From: Paraburkholderia phenazinium
GTDB lineage: Bacteria > Pseudomonadota > Gammaproteobacteria > Burkholderiales > Burkholderiaceae
DNA length: 64,000 nt
Direction: 5' to 3'
NCBI RefSeq assembly: GCF_900142845.1
Contig: NZ_FSRU01000001.1
Location: 3,720,001 to 3,784,000 of the forward strand
The notes below the pieces were generated by a model, which searched no databases, was not told the origin of the DNA, and saw only the letters and a program-made list of their open reading frames with translations. This document shows, piece by piece, positions 35,333 to 43,981 of the stretch; positions within the stretch are counted from its first letter, which is position 1, and each line of letters begins with the position of its first letter. Both the position numbers and the translations under genes were made by a program.

Positions 35333-36454
35333 ATGCAGCGCGATATGCACTATTACGCGACATATGCAATGGCTGCGGCGGCCGGCATTCCGAAGGAGGA
35401 TGCCGAAACTATTGCCTATGCTTCGCAATATGTGGACGACCAGAACGACGAAGACCTCATTTCCGTTCGGGAGGTAGGGGGCGACTTTTGCGAGTCGGTG
35501 GTCACTATACCCACGGCGCATCACCCCCTGGAGACCGGTATTTTCGCGGGGCTCGGTCACCTTGAAAGGGAGGCTGCGAACTTCGTGCGCCGCAAGACAA
35601 ACCACAAGGAGGGGCGCGACGATAGCCGGCTCGTTTGGGTGCCGTTTCATTTCTTGCCAGGTAACAAGGGGACCAACTACCTGGAAAAGCTCGTCTGCCA
35701 GAAGGACAGCGCTATTGCGAACGAAATGCTGGAGCATCACCTGGGCTTCGCGCAGGAAGACTTCGGTTTGGTGCTGGCAGGGATTGCGGCCCACGTTTAC
35801 GCCGACACGTTCGCCCATTTTGGATTCGCAGGTGTTACATCGTGGCTGAATTCGATTGATATCGATTCGATTCAGATTTCCGATGGCCATGGCCACGAGA
35901 CGAAGAATTACGTCGAGGGCAGTGCTTCGAAGTTCAGACGGCTCTATGGGTTCATTGAGAATGCTGCACATATCGGACACGGTGGCGTCGATACCTGCCC
36001 GGATCGTCCATTCCTGAAATGGGCGTTCCGCTATAAGCAAAGCGGTCACCTCGAGAGCCGCTCGAATCCGGACAATTTTCTGGAAGCGTCTCGCAAGCTT
36101 CACGCCTTCTTTATGCGCGTCGCTGAAAAGCGCTATACCGAAGCCTCGCGCGGCACAATTGTCCCGTTCGATGCGATCGAGAACGCCGTTCAGACGCTGA
36201 TTGCACACGAAGGAGAAATGACGGAGCGCGAGCGCGCCTGGACGGAGGCGATGGAGCAAGGGTCGCTTCAGGTCGCGAGATGTGCGGCGTATTCCGTTGG
36301 TGCGTGGGGCTCGGAACTGGATGAGGCGCTGACAGAGAGGAACTTCACGCGCATCAGGAACAGTCGAGCCTATTCGTTCCATTCCGCAGCCGAGTATCAC
36401 AGGCATTTCGTGCTCAAACGGTTGTTGCCCAAGCACGGGTTGATTGTCGCCTGA
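35333..36454 (+). CDS. DUF6765-like protein (Zn-phospholipase C-like His pattern)
   Basis: A 373-residue protein with GGGGGAG upstream of the ATG. It opens with MHYYATYAMAAAAGIPKEDAETIAYASQYVDD, which I associate with DUF6765. A central IAAHVYADTFAHFGFAG motif has the HxxxDxxxH spacing seen in zinc-dependent phospholipase C relatives. The fold looks all-helical. No signal peptide, so it is probably cytosolic. It is an orphan between the 2OG-Fe(II) oxygenase gene (divergent) and a 453-bp gap. The function is unproven; the catalytic proposal is inference from the His/Asp pattern. Confidence 0.58.
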   Translation: MQRDMHYYATYAMAAAAGIPKEDAETIAYASQYVDDQNDEDLISVREVGGDFCESVVTIPTAHHPLETGIFAGLGHLEREAANFVRRKTNHKEGRDDSRLVWVPFHFLPGNKGTNYLEKLVCQKDSAIANEMLEHHLGFAQEDFGLVLAGIAAHVYADTFAHFGFAGVTSWLNSIDIDSIQISDGHGHETKNYVEGSASKFRRLYGFIENAAHIGHGGVDTCPDRPFLKWAFRYKQSGHLESRSNPDNFLEASRKLHAFFMRVAEKRYTEASRGTIVPFDAIENAVQTLIAHEGEMTERERAWTEAMEQGSLQVARCAAYSVGAWGSELDEALTERNFTRIRNSRAYSFHSAAEYHRHFVLKRLLPKHGLIVA

Positions 36455-36907
36455 TTGGCGAACACGGTGTGGCGTTCGACCCGTGTGGCAACGCCGGGAG
36501 CGCGGTGCGCTGTTTCCGCTCGCTATAAGAACGGACGTTCGCACCGCTCCGCTGGTCATGACCGGACCATTCTGCCGGTGGGCTGGGCAGAGTGTACGCT
36601 GGCGCACACTGAAGCGTTGACCTCACCGGGTTAACTTACGATGATGTAGGCAACGGGAAAGGCAATCGTATCGATAAATTTATGCTTTTGTATAGATCAC
36701 CGTATTGTTTTTGTTGTATTCGCTCGCCTGTTTGAGCAGTAACCGGGAGTCAGGGCCGTAGCAACGGACCTGGACGAACGCTTCCATCCGCCCGAGTCAA
36801 CGCATAAAGATCTCCCCGCGCCTCGTCGCCACCGACCGGCGCCGGAAAGGTGCGTCCTCGTTTTGGCGATTGCGGTTTTGGGCTTGAGATGAGACGGGAG
36901 TCTCGTA
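36455..36907. other. 453-bp interval between the DUF6765-like and methyltransferase genes
   Basis: No credible gene. Just after the DUF6765-like gene, GGCGTT (36471-36476) pairs with AACGCC (36490-36495) in a weak 6-bp stem. An AT-rich stretch follows at about 36660-36722, probably promoter DNA. The minus-strand frame at 36697-36915 lacks any support. Confidence 0.35.
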
Positions 36908-37735
36908 ATGGACATTCAACTTACGCTTGACCAGATAAACCAGCGTGCCTGGAACTCGCGCGATGCCTCGCGCGAGTTCCTTCGGAGCAAGTCGTGGATC
37001 GACCCTGGGGAAAAAGCCGCATTCGACCAGATCGCCGAGGAGTGTCGCGGCGAGCCGTTGCTCGACATCGGTATCGGCGCGGGCCGCACGATTCCGTTAA
37101 TGATGCAGATTTCGTCCAATTACACTGGGATCGACTACACGGCCAAACTGCTCGAGCACGCCCGCACTCGCTACCCGGATCTCAATCTGTATCACATGGA
37201 TGCGCGGGACATGTCAGGGCTGCCAACCGATCACTATGCGCTGACGGCCTTCAGTTGCAACGGGATCGACTGTGTGGCCTACGAAGACCGCGTTCTGATC
37301 CTGAAAGAGATGTTCCGCGTTACCCGGCCCGGCGGCCTGGTCTGGTTCTCAAGCCACAATCGCGATGGCCCCGGGTTCCAGGACAGTATCCCGAAGCTGA
37401 TGCCGCGTTTTACGCTCAACCCATTACGCTACGGATGGCGGACCTTACGGGCACTACGGACGCTTCCTCTTGCCTCTTACAACTACATGCGGCACGCGCG
37501 TTTTCATCGCAACTACGAAGGGTATTCGATCAAGACGGCGGCAGCCCATTTTTTCGGTATCCTGATCGTGTACACGACATTGACCGAACAGCGGCGCCAG
37601 TTGGAATCACTAGGGTTCCGGGTTGAATCCGTGTTCGGATGCGGTGACGGCAAGCGTATCGATGGCGATGCCCACACGAGTGACGCGTCTTGGTTGCACT
37701 TCGTCGCCCGCAAGCCTATGCCCCCCCTGGAATGA
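36908..37735 (+). CDS. Class I SAM-dependent methyltransferase
   Basis: A 275-residue Rossmann-fold methyltransferase. Motif I is PLLDIGIGAGRT at about residues 49-60; YTGIDYTAKLLEHARTRYP gives motif II and the acidic residue; LTAFSCNGIDCV is motif III/IV. The C-terminal 100 residues (YNYMRHARFHRNYEGYSIKTAAAHF) probably bind the substrate. It is a stand-alone gene with no sign of the substrate. It converges on the ADH gene at 37800. Confidence 0.85.
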   Translation: MDIQLTLDQINQRAWNSRDASREFLRSKSWIDPGEKAAFDQIAEECRGEPLLDIGIGAGRTIPLMMQISSNYTGIDYTAKLLEHARTRYPDLNLYHMDARDMSGLPTDHYALTAFSCNGIDCVAYEDRVLILKEMFRVTRPGGLVWFSSHNRDGPGFQDSIPKLMPRFTLNPLRYGWRTLRALRTLPLASYNYMRHARFHRNYEGYSIKTAAAHFFGILIVYTTLTEQRRQLESLGFRVESVFGCGDGKRIDGDAHTSDASWLHFVARKPMPPLE

Positions 37736-37799
37736 AAAGCCAGGCCAAAGCACTTGCCGAGCGAGACGCAACGCGGCGTCCGCTCGGCAGTACTTGCGT

Positions 37800-38831
37800 T
37801 CAGTTGCTATGTGAAGGTGTGAATACTCCACGGAAGCGCATCTTCCCGGAAGCGAGACGGTCATACGCTTCGGTGGCACGGTCTAGCGAAAAGGTCTCGA
37901 CGATTGGCTTAACTTTTCCTTTCGCGGCGAGGTCAAGCACCTCGCTGAGATGGCGCAGTCCCGCATGCGTGGAGCCGATTACCCGTTGGCGCATCATGTG
38001 GAACGGCTTGCCCTGCGACGAGATCGAGAACGGCTTGCTGAAGTCCAGTCCGCAAAGGATCACGCGACCGTCGACCCTCAGACCCGCCATGGCCTCCTCT
38101 GCAGCGCCGAACTCGTTGGTGGTGACCAATAGTATGTCGGCGCCACCAAGATCGCGAAGTTCTGTGCCATTGCCAACCACTTGATCCGCGCCTAGCTGGA
38201 TGGCCAGGTCTCGCTTGTCCGCGGAGTGTGTAATCGCGATGGTCTCGAAACCGCACGCCCTGGATAGCTGCAAGGCAACGTGCCCCAATCCCCCAATACC
38301 CAAAACAGCGATTCTTTCATGCGGCTGAGGTGCTGCATCCCGAAGGCCGCTCCAGGTGGTATAGCCGGCGCACATCATAGGTGCGGCGTCCGTGTAGGTC
38401 AGGCCGTCAGGCAGCAGAACAGTCCCCTCAGCGGCGACGGCGATGTACTCGGCATGTCCGCCCTGCGTAGCGAATCCGGTGGTGCGAGGGACGTCGCAGT
38501 TCATCGCGGTCTGGCCGGACAGCGGGCGGTTCTCGCGGCAGTAGGCACAACGACCGCACGAGGACTGTACCCAGGTCGTGCCGACCCGGTCGCCCACTCT
38601 TCTCGTATGCACGCCGGCACCCACTTCGACAATTTCGCCGACCACTTCGTGACCGGGTGTCTGGGGATAGATGTCGCCACCATAGCCTCGCGTTGCCCAC
38701 ACGTCGGTGTAACACATTCCAGACGCATGAACTTTCACCAGCACTTGCCCTGGCTCAGCTGTTGGAACCGGAAGTTCCCAGACCTCCCAAGGTCGATTGG
38801 CACCGGTCATTACGACTGCCTTCATCTTCAT
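37800..38831 (-). CDS. Zinc-dependent alcohol dehydrogenase
   Basis: A 343-residue MDR enzyme with GGGAGC upstream. Catalytic zinc ligands are Cys in ASGMCYTDVW and His/Glu in TPGHEVVG; four structural-zinc cysteines lie in SSCGRCAYC and AMNC. The NAD(P) loop is VLGIGGLGHVALQL. It oxidises alcohols or reduces aldehydes. It is divergent from a LysR regulator (38987) that presumably controls it. Two direct ACTATC repeats in the 155-bp gap (38952 and 38961) could be part of the promoter. Confidence 0.92.
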   Translation of the reverse strand: MKMKAVVMTGANRPWEVWELPVPTAEPGQVLVKVHASGMCYTDVWATRGYGGDIYPQTPGHEVVGEIVEVGAGVHTRRVGDRVGTTWVQSSCGRCAYCRENRPLSGQTAMNCDVPRTTGFATQGGHAEYIAVAAEGTVLLPDGLTYTDAAPMMCAGYTTWSGLRDAAPQPHERIAVLGIGGLGHVALQLSRACGFETIAITHSADKRDLAIQLGADQVVGNGTELRDLGGADILLVTTNEFGAAEEAMAGLRVDGRVILCGLDFSKPFSISSQGKPFHMMRQRVIGSTHAGLRHLSEVLDLAAKGKVKPIVETFSLDRATEAYDRLASGKMRFRGVFTPSHSN

Positions 38832-38986
38832 TGCCTGCTCCCTGTTCGACAGAAGGACCGGTCAAGACCCAATCCTCTGGCGTTTGCGGCTACCACTCCG
38901 GGCCGCGTTGGATCGTCGTCGTGAGAAACCTGCTCAGTCTAGGAAAAAGTCACTATCATTACTATCTCGCCAATCTTTATGCCAAG

Positions 38987-39889
38987 ATGAAACGCGCTCA
39001 TCAGTTAAAAAGCGGCGACCTCTTTTCGCTCAATGTGTTCCTGACGGTGGCGGCGCACCGTAGTTTTCGCGCGGCATCGATTGAGCTCGACGTTACCCCT
39101 TCGGCAATCAGCCATTCGATCAAGATCCTCGAACAACGTCTTGGTGTTCGCCTCTTCAACCGCACTACCCGCAGCGTGTCGCTGACAGACGCAGGAGAGC
39201 GACTCGCCGACAAACTTCGTCCCGCAATCTCGTCGGTAGCAGAGGCGATGCAAGTGGTTGACGGATTGCACGATACGCCTAGCGGCAACGTCCGAATCAA
39301 CGCCAGCGAAGGCGCTATTCGCATGGTCCTGAAGCCCATGCTTGCGCGCTTCCTGCGTGACCATCCGCAGGTCCATCTCGACGTTGTGGCGGATGGAAAA
39401 CTCAGCGATATCGTCGCCGGCGGGTTCGACGCGGGGATACGGCTAGCCGAGGCAGTACCGCAGGATATGATTGCGGTTCGCGTATCCGACGTGGTGCAGT
39501 TTGCGGCTGTTGCTTCGCCTGCCTATTTCTCTTCGCGCGGCCGCCCTGAGGTGCCCCAGGACCTTTATCGGCACGACTGCATCCGCTTTCGCTTTGACAG
39601 CGGCGCAGTCTACCGTTGGGAGTTCGAGCGTCGCGGCATCGTGGAGACGGTCAACGTCAGCGGCCCGCTTACCCTGACCGATCAACCATTGATGGTTGAC
39701 GCCGCCATCGACGGCATCGGGATTGCATTCGTGCCGGATCATCTTGTCCGCGACGCATTGCGCGATGGTCACCTTGAGCGCGTATTGGCCGATTGGTGCC
39801 CAGTTATGCCCGGCCTGTGTCTTTATTACCCTGGCCACCGTCACGTATCGAGCGGTCTACGCGCGTTGATTGATACATTGCGCGTTTAG
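38987..39889 (+). CDS. LysR family transcriptional regulator
   Basis: 300 residues from the ATG at 38987 (MKRAHQLKSGDLFSLNVFLTV); the longer frame from 38657 overlaps the ADH gene and is rejected. The HTH is at about residues 12-70 (FRAASIELDVTPSAISHSIKILEQRL). The effector domain has SGNVRINASEGAIRMVLKPML. It is the divergent partner of the zinc ADH, separated by 155 bp. No strong ribosome site is seen in front of the ATG, so initiation may be weak. Confidence 0.9.
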   Translation: MKRAHQLKSGDLFSLNVFLTVAAHRSFRAASIELDVTPSAISHSIKILEQRLGVRLFNRTTRSVSLTDAGERLADKLRPAISSVAEAMQVVDGLHDTPSGNVRINASEGAIRMVLKPMLARFLRDHPQVHLDVVADGKLSDIVAGGFDAGIRLAEAVPQDMIAVRVSDVVQFAAVASPAYFSSRGRPEVPQDLYRHDCIRFRFDSGAVYRWEFERRGIVETVNVSGPLTLTDQPLMVDAAIDGIGIAFVPDHLVRDALRDGHLERVLADWCPVMPGLCLYYPGHRHVSSGLRALIDTLRV

Positions 39890-40041
39890 CTCGCGAACTC
39901 CGGCAGGAGCACGCGAACACAGACGGTCAGTAGCAAGGTAAGCGTGCTCACACCGCTACTGCCATCGACTCGCCGGATAAAACGATTCCGTGTCCCGTGC
40001 ATACCATCCGGGTTGCAGGTACGGGGACTGGACCGTGAAAT

Positions 40042-40455
40042 TCACTGCTGGGGCGACTGAGGAAAGTGAGGAATAGCTGGGTCGAAGCAAACCCACCGCT
40101 GCGCACTAGCGGTATAGATGTCTAGCATGGGTTTAAAGTCAGAGGTGTCGTCTAGCGAGGGGAATCGGATAGAAGTGACCTGTGGATAAGCTGAGCTTTG
40201 CGTGAACAAGGGGGTTCCACAGTCAGGGCAAAAACTACGGGTTGTGAGGCCACCGCTGCTTGCAGGAACTGCGTATGTTCTCGGCTTACCGCAGATCTCA
40301 AGATCGGCAGTCCTGACGATGATGCCTGACGCGAAAGGCGCGCCACTTGAGATCTGACAGTCTCTGCAATGGCAGTTGATCATGGCTACGGGCTCCCGCA
40401 CACATGCATAGCGGACCGATCCGCATGCGCACCCGCCTGAAAATGGAACATTCAT
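40042..40455 (-). CDS. GFA family glutathione-dependent formaldehyde-activating-like protein
   Basis: 137 residues from the ATG at 40455 (MNVPFSGGCACGSVRYAC); a longer frame to 40581 is unsupported. The zinc cysteine pattern of GFA/CENP-V domains is complete: GGCACGSVRY, NCHCRDCQ, and FCPDCGTPLF. The family includes S-hydroxymethylglutathione synthase, which condenses formaldehyde with glutathione. Its neighbours are an ADH/LysR pair and a glutathione S-transferase, so thiol or aldehyde metabolism is suggested but not proven. Confidence 0.9.
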   Translation of the reverse strand: MNVPFSGGCACGSVRYACVREPVAMINCHCRDCQISSGAPFASGIIVRTADLEICGKPRTYAVPASSGGLTTRSFCPDCGTPLFTQSSAYPQVTSIRFPSLDDTSDFKPMLDIYTASAQRWVCFDPAIPHFPQSPQQ

Positions 40456-40662
40456 ATTGCGCTCGTCAATCGATAGCCAGATTAACCGCGAGTCTACAAC
40501 TTTTTGTAATGGCCGCTTTGCACCGCACTCTCGCGCGAAGCAGCAGATTCGGAGGCTTCCCAGCTCCGCAGCCAACCCCAACGATGATGTCGATTTTCGA
40601 GGTTCCCATTCGTCGTTCCGAAATAAGGTAGATAAAACCCGATCAAAGGAGGGTTGCGAAAG

Positions 40663-41301
40663 ATGATCACCGTATTTGGAGAAGGAAGAGGGTTCCGGGT
40701 CGTCTGGCTGCTGGAGGAGATGGGGCTCGCTTACCGGCTGAGGCCAGTGGACCTGCTAGCTGGTGTCGAAGAAGACGCGGAGTTCCTGGCCATCAATCCC
40801 GCCGGTTTCATTCCGGCCATTCAGGATGGCGACGTCACGATGGTCGAGTCCATTGCGATCATGGAGTACCTGATGGCTCGCTACGGGCCGACGCCGCTCG
40901 CGCCCACCCCGCACGATCCTGCGTTCCCCGCTTACCAGCAGTTCCTCCACCTCGGTGAAGCCGGTCTCGCGACCTCCATCTACTTCGTCGTTGGCGCCCG
41001 CCTTATCGCGCCGGAGTCCGAGCGGCAGAACTGGAGTGCGGGTCAGGCGCGGAGGGTTTTCGAAAGCCGGCTGACGTTGGTGACGCGTCGGCTTGCGCAT
41101 ACACCCTATCTTGCTGGCGAGACGTTCACCGCAGCCGACATTTCGGTAACCTACGCTCTGGAGTTGGCCCAAACAAGTGGCGGCATCACCCTCGGTGAGG
41201 TAGAGCAGTCTTACATGGCTCGCACCCGCGCACGCGAAGGCTACAAGCGCGCTATGGAAACATGTCCATCCAGGAAAGCATGGCTCGCTAACCCTGCGTA
41301 G
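40663..41301 (+). CDS. Glutathione S-transferase
   Basis: 212 residues from the ATG at 40663 with AAAGGAGGG about 9 bp upstream; the TTG at 40654 is too close to that site. The N-terminal thioredoxin-like domain has EGRGFRVVWLLEEMGLAYRL and the GSH-binding VESIAIMEYL. The C-terminal helical domain has YLAGETFTAADISVTYALE with its conserved Asp. The catalytic Ser/Tyr/Cys is not obvious in the first residues (ITVFGEGRGF). It likely conjugates glutathione to electrophiles. Divergent from the GFA gene (207-bp gap). Confidence 0.9.
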   Translation: MITVFGEGRGFRVVWLLEEMGLAYRLRPVDLLAGVEEDAEFLAINPAGFIPAIQDGDVTMVESIAIMEYLMARYGPTPLAPTPHDPAFPAYQQFLHLGEAGLATSIYFVVGARLIAPESERQNWSAGQARRVFESRLTLVTRRLAHTPYLAGETFTAADISVTYALELAQTSGGITLGEVEQSYMARTRAREGYKRAMETCPSRKAWLANPA

Positions 41302-41304
41302 CGA

Positions 41305-41324
41305 GCCACCGTGTTGCGGGTGGC
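41305..41324. terminator. Weak hairpin between GST and HxlR genes
   Basis: GCCACC (41305-41310) and GGTGGC (41319-41324) pair across an 8-nt loop in the short gap between the convergent GST and HxlR genes. No T tract; a modest terminator candidate. Confidence 0.3.
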
Positions 41325-41370
41325 CAGGCTTTACGCAACGTTGCTGTGGTATTGCCACAGCGTGATGCTC

Positions 41371-41736
41371 TCAAGGAAAAGGGCTGCGAGCGGCGAAGGC
41401 TCTCTGCGCAGCCTGGACATCCTCCCGATGATCTTCTGCCCACTTCAGGATCGCTTGTAGATGCGGCTCGAGAGAGCGCCCGAGCGGCGATATTTCGTAG
41501 ACGACGGCAACTGGCGCCGTGCTGATGACCGAGCGATTGATGAAGCCATTGGCCTCAAGCCGGCGAAGACATTGAGTCAGCGCCTTCTGGGTGATGCCCT
41601 CGTTTGCTCTTCGCAGCGCATTGAACCGCATGGCGCCGCCGCAGAGACAACCAAGGACAAGCAGCGACCACTTGGTCGTAATTTCTTCGAGCACGACGCG
41701 ATTTAATTCAAGGTCTTCTCGGGATGGTGTCGACAT
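41371..41736 (-). CDS. HxlR family regulator (NmrA-side)
   Basis: A 121-residue winged-helix protein. VLEEITTKWSLLVLGCLCGGAMRF is the start of the HxlR domain and GITQKALTQCLRRLEANGFINRSV is its recognition region. Several cysteines could support redox or electrophile sensing as in other HxlR proteins (YodB/HypR class), which is inference. It is divergent from an NmrA-like gene at 41838. The intervening DNA holds a box shared with a second HxlR module at 47974-48020. Confidence 0.9.
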   Translation of the reverse strand: MSTPSREDLELNRVVLEEITTKWSLLVLGCLCGGAMRFNALRRANEGITQKALTQCLRRLEANGFINRSVISTAPVAVVYEISPLGRSLEPHLQAILKWAEDHREDVQAAQRAFAARSPFP

Positions 41737-41770
41737 TGTCCGGGATATTCCAGGCTACCTAGTAGCATTC

Positions 41771-41808
41771 AGGTGCGTAATTGCATTCAAGTATCAAATG
41801 TATACCAT
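41771..41808 (+). promoter_or_regulatory. HxlR-associated box and promoter, copy 1
   Basis: AGGTGCGTAATTG (41771-41783) is identical to a 13-mer at 47983-47995 in the other HxlR divergent region. In both cases a -35-like TTGCAT/TTGACC overlaps its end, followed after 16 bp by TACCAT/TAACAT (41803-41808 here). TATC and GTATA in the spacer are also conserved, so it is likely an operator-promoter unit for the NmrA-like gene. Confidence 0.6.
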
Positions 41809-41837
41809 AACCTACCTCTAACAGACCGGGGTGGAAG

Positions 41838-42803
41838 ATGACCGTTGATATTCATGAATCAAACAGCCTGACCAGGCAGGATGCAGCCGCCTCCAAAGCC
41901 GTGCTTGTGTTCGGTGCCACTGGACAGCAAGGCGGAGCCGTCGCAACCGCGCTTAAGTTGCAAGGATGGCCGGTCAGGGCGCTGGTCCGCAATCCCGCCA
42001 GCGACAAGGCGAAAGCTCTCCTGGACCTGGGCGTCGAGCTATTCAAGGGCGACTTTTCGGACAGCGATTCGATCAGGAACGCAATGTCGGGAGCCTATGG
42101 CGTCTTCAGCGTGCAACCCAGTTCGGGACAGGGCGCGTTGTACGGCATATCCGACGAGCAGGAGATCCGCTACGGCAAAAGCGTCGCGGACATCGCCATC
42201 GAAATGGGCGTGCAACATTTCGTCTATACCTCGGTCAATGCTGCTGGTCCCGACAAGACCGGAATGGGCCACTTCGATAGCAAGTCCGAGATTGAAGCGC
42301 ATGTTCGCGGCACCCGTCTGCGCAGCACGATCATTCGCCCCGCCGGCTTCATGGAACTTCTGATGCTTCCCGGCATGGGACTCGACAAGGGAGTTTTCAT
42401 GTCGTTTCTGCGACCGGGGCAGACCGGACAGGTGATTGCGGTGCAAGACATCGGCAAGATCGTCGCGACCATCTTTTCCGATCCAGACAGATTCGTCGGC
42501 CGGACCATCGAAATTGCCGGGGACGAGGTGACTGGCGTGACGCTACAGGAAAGTCTGAGTCGCGCCGCGGGCAAGCTAATCACCTATTACCGCTTCCCCG
42601 ATAGCCTGTTGCAGGACAACAGCTTCCTTGATCGTCTTACATCCCTGTTCGACGACGGCCGACTCGCGGGCCATGCGGACATCGCTGCCCTAAAGAGCGA
42701 ATTTGGACACCTGTTGAGTTTCGACGAATGGTTAGCAGGTCCAGGCAAACCCATGTTCGAGGCCGCGCTCCAGGCCGACGCCGCTGCGATCTCATTCCGT
42801 TGA
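41838..42803 (+). CDS. NmrA-like NAD(P)-binding protein
   Basis: A 321-residue atypical SDR. The nucleotide loop GATGQQGG is at residues 26-33 and WPVRALVRNPAS follows as the cofactor-specificity stretch. MGVQHFVYTSVNAAG and STIIRPAGFMELL are characteristic. NmrA/HSCARG and quinone-reductase relatives in this family sense or reduce with NADPH; no Tyr-Lys catalytic pair is prominent. Divergent from HxlR, which probably represses it. The ribosome site is weak (GGTGGAAG). Confidence 0.88.
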   Translation: MTVDIHESNSLTRQDAAASKAVLVFGATGQQGGAVATALKLQGWPVRALVRNPASDKAKALLDLGVELFKGDFSDSDSIRNAMSGAYGVFSVQPSSGQGALYGISDEQEIRYGKSVADIAIEMGVQHFVYTSVNAAGPDKTGMGHFDSKSEIEAHVRGTRLRSTIIRPAGFMELLMLPGMGLDKGVFMSFLRPGQTGQVIAVQDIGKIVATIFSDPDRFVGRTIEIAGDEVTGVTLQESLSRAAGKLITYYRFPDSLLQDNSFLDRLTSLFDDGRLAGHADIAALKSEFGHLLSFDEWLAGPGKPMFEAALQADAAAISFR

Positions 42804-42866
42804 AGTCGCCAAGCGTACCTGATGAGTTAGCCGACGATTTACATGGATATACGGGTCCCCTGTTGC

Positions 42867-43196
42867 CTAGTCCGCAACCGGCATTGGCATGTTCGAGACA
42901 TTAACCGTGACTTGCGCCAGAAGCCGGTCGGCGTCCTTGTTCTTAAGGCGCCGTGCGCCGGCAGCGACAGCTTTCGCTCGCACGTCGGGGCGAATCCAGT
43001 AGTACGGCGCACCCTTCGGCGTGAAGGTGCCGTCGGCCGCGCGTGAGGGAATCCATGAGGCGGGATCAAGTCCGATTTGCAAGGCCATTGCAAACAGCGC
43101 ATCGGGCGTCGGATCGTCCGAAAACAGCCGGCAATGTTGGGCTTGCGGACCGCGGGCGCTCCAGGCGCCGCTTTTCAACTCGTCTACATAAATCAT
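42867..43196 (-). CDS. Small protein, DUF4031-like
   Basis: 109 residues, starting at 43196 (MIYVDELKSGAWSARGPQAQ). The order of elements, YVD near the N-terminus, then HCRLFSDDPTPDALFAMALQIGLDPASWIPS, resembles DUF4031, a small domain of unknown function with a DELHAFA-type stretch. I am only moderately sure. The C-terminal half is basic with KGAPYYWIRPDVRAKAVAAG. It lies convergent with the NmrA-like gene at 63 bp. No ribosome site beyond AAATC-type weak sequence is seen. Confidence 0.6.
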   Translation of the reverse strand: MIYVDELKSGAWSARGPQAQHCRLFSDDPTPDALFAMALQIGLDPASWIPSRAADGTFTPKGAPYYWIRPDVRAKAVAAGARRLKNKDADRLLAQVTVNVSNMPMPVAD

Positions 43197-43422
43197 TATG
43201 ATAGGCTAACGTAATATAGGTTTTGCGAGCGTCGGACACACGCGGCCGACGCTCACTCAAATGCGGGCAAGCTCGATGGGCGATTCACCCGCTTCTTCGG
43301 CGACCACTCGCTTGCATCCGGATAAGCGAAAGCGTAGCCGCTTGCGCCCGGCGGGTCGATTATGGAACCGTGAAAAAGAATTCATCTCGAGGGCCACGAC
43401 ATGAAGAGGGCGAAATCCGGTG

Positions 43423-43908
43423 TCAGGCGAGCAAGCCGCGCCGCAATAGCGCAGCCATACGCCACCGGTGGTCACGATCATGATCCGCAAGATGCTCAAG
43501 CAGGTCGTACACCTCATAGGTCGAGCCGTTCTGCCGGATACTGACCCGCTCAAACTGACTCGGCTCCAGATCTTGCAGGCGATCGATCAAGTGCCGCCGT
43601 AGCGTCGTAAACTCACGGATCGCGTCGTCGCCGTCGCGCTGTGCGTAAGCGCGTGCAAGCGGCCAACTGCCGATGTCCGGCATTGGCAACAGCGCCGGCT
43701 TGTCGTGATCGAGAGCCTGTACGATTCGCGGGTAATAGAGGTCGCTCTCGCAGTCTTTGATATGCCAGAGATGCTCGACCAGCGACAGGTTGTCTTCTTC
43801 CGGCGCGCGAGCAAGGTGCTCTCGGGGCATCCCCTGAAAGACCTCGGCGAGGAAGCGCGGCATCTCGGCCAGTTGTTCGATCAGATAGGCACGACGGGTG
43901 GCGGTCAT
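43423..43908 (-). CDS. DinB family protein
   Basis: 161 residues from the ATG at 43908 (MTATRRAYLIEQLAEMPRF). A TTG at 43959 would extend it but lacks support. The DinB four-helix bundle is evident: SLVEHLWHIKDCESDLYYPRI holds the first metal His, and YDLLEHLADHDRDHRWRMAALL holds the second pair. Relatives include bacillithiol or mycothiol transferases and unknown stress proteins. It lies among other electrophile-response type genes, which makes a thiol-related role plausible but unproven. Confidence 0.85.
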   Translation of the reverse strand: MTATRRAYLIEQLAEMPRFLAEVFQGMPREHLARAPEEDNLSLVEHLWHIKDCESDLYYPRIVQALDHDKPALLPMPDIGSWPLARAYAQRDGDDAIREFTTLRRHLIDRLQDLEPSQFERVSIRQNGSTYEVYDLLEHLADHDRDHRWRMAALLRRGLLA

Positions 43909-43981
43909 GACGCAGGAATCCGTGGTGAAGGTAGTGTGTAACGGTCGCTCAACAGACAAGTCTGGTGGAATCTGGCGGAAG

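Noticed and set aside
35258..36607. 449-residue minus-strand frame
   Set aside because: Longer than the plus-strand DUF6765-like gene but without ribosome site or motif; the plus strand has GGGGGAG and conserved-looking His/Asp motifs.
38952..38966. Direct ACTATC repeats upstream of the LysR at 38987
   Set aside because: Only two 6-mers in AT-rich promoter DNA; not enough for an operator claim.
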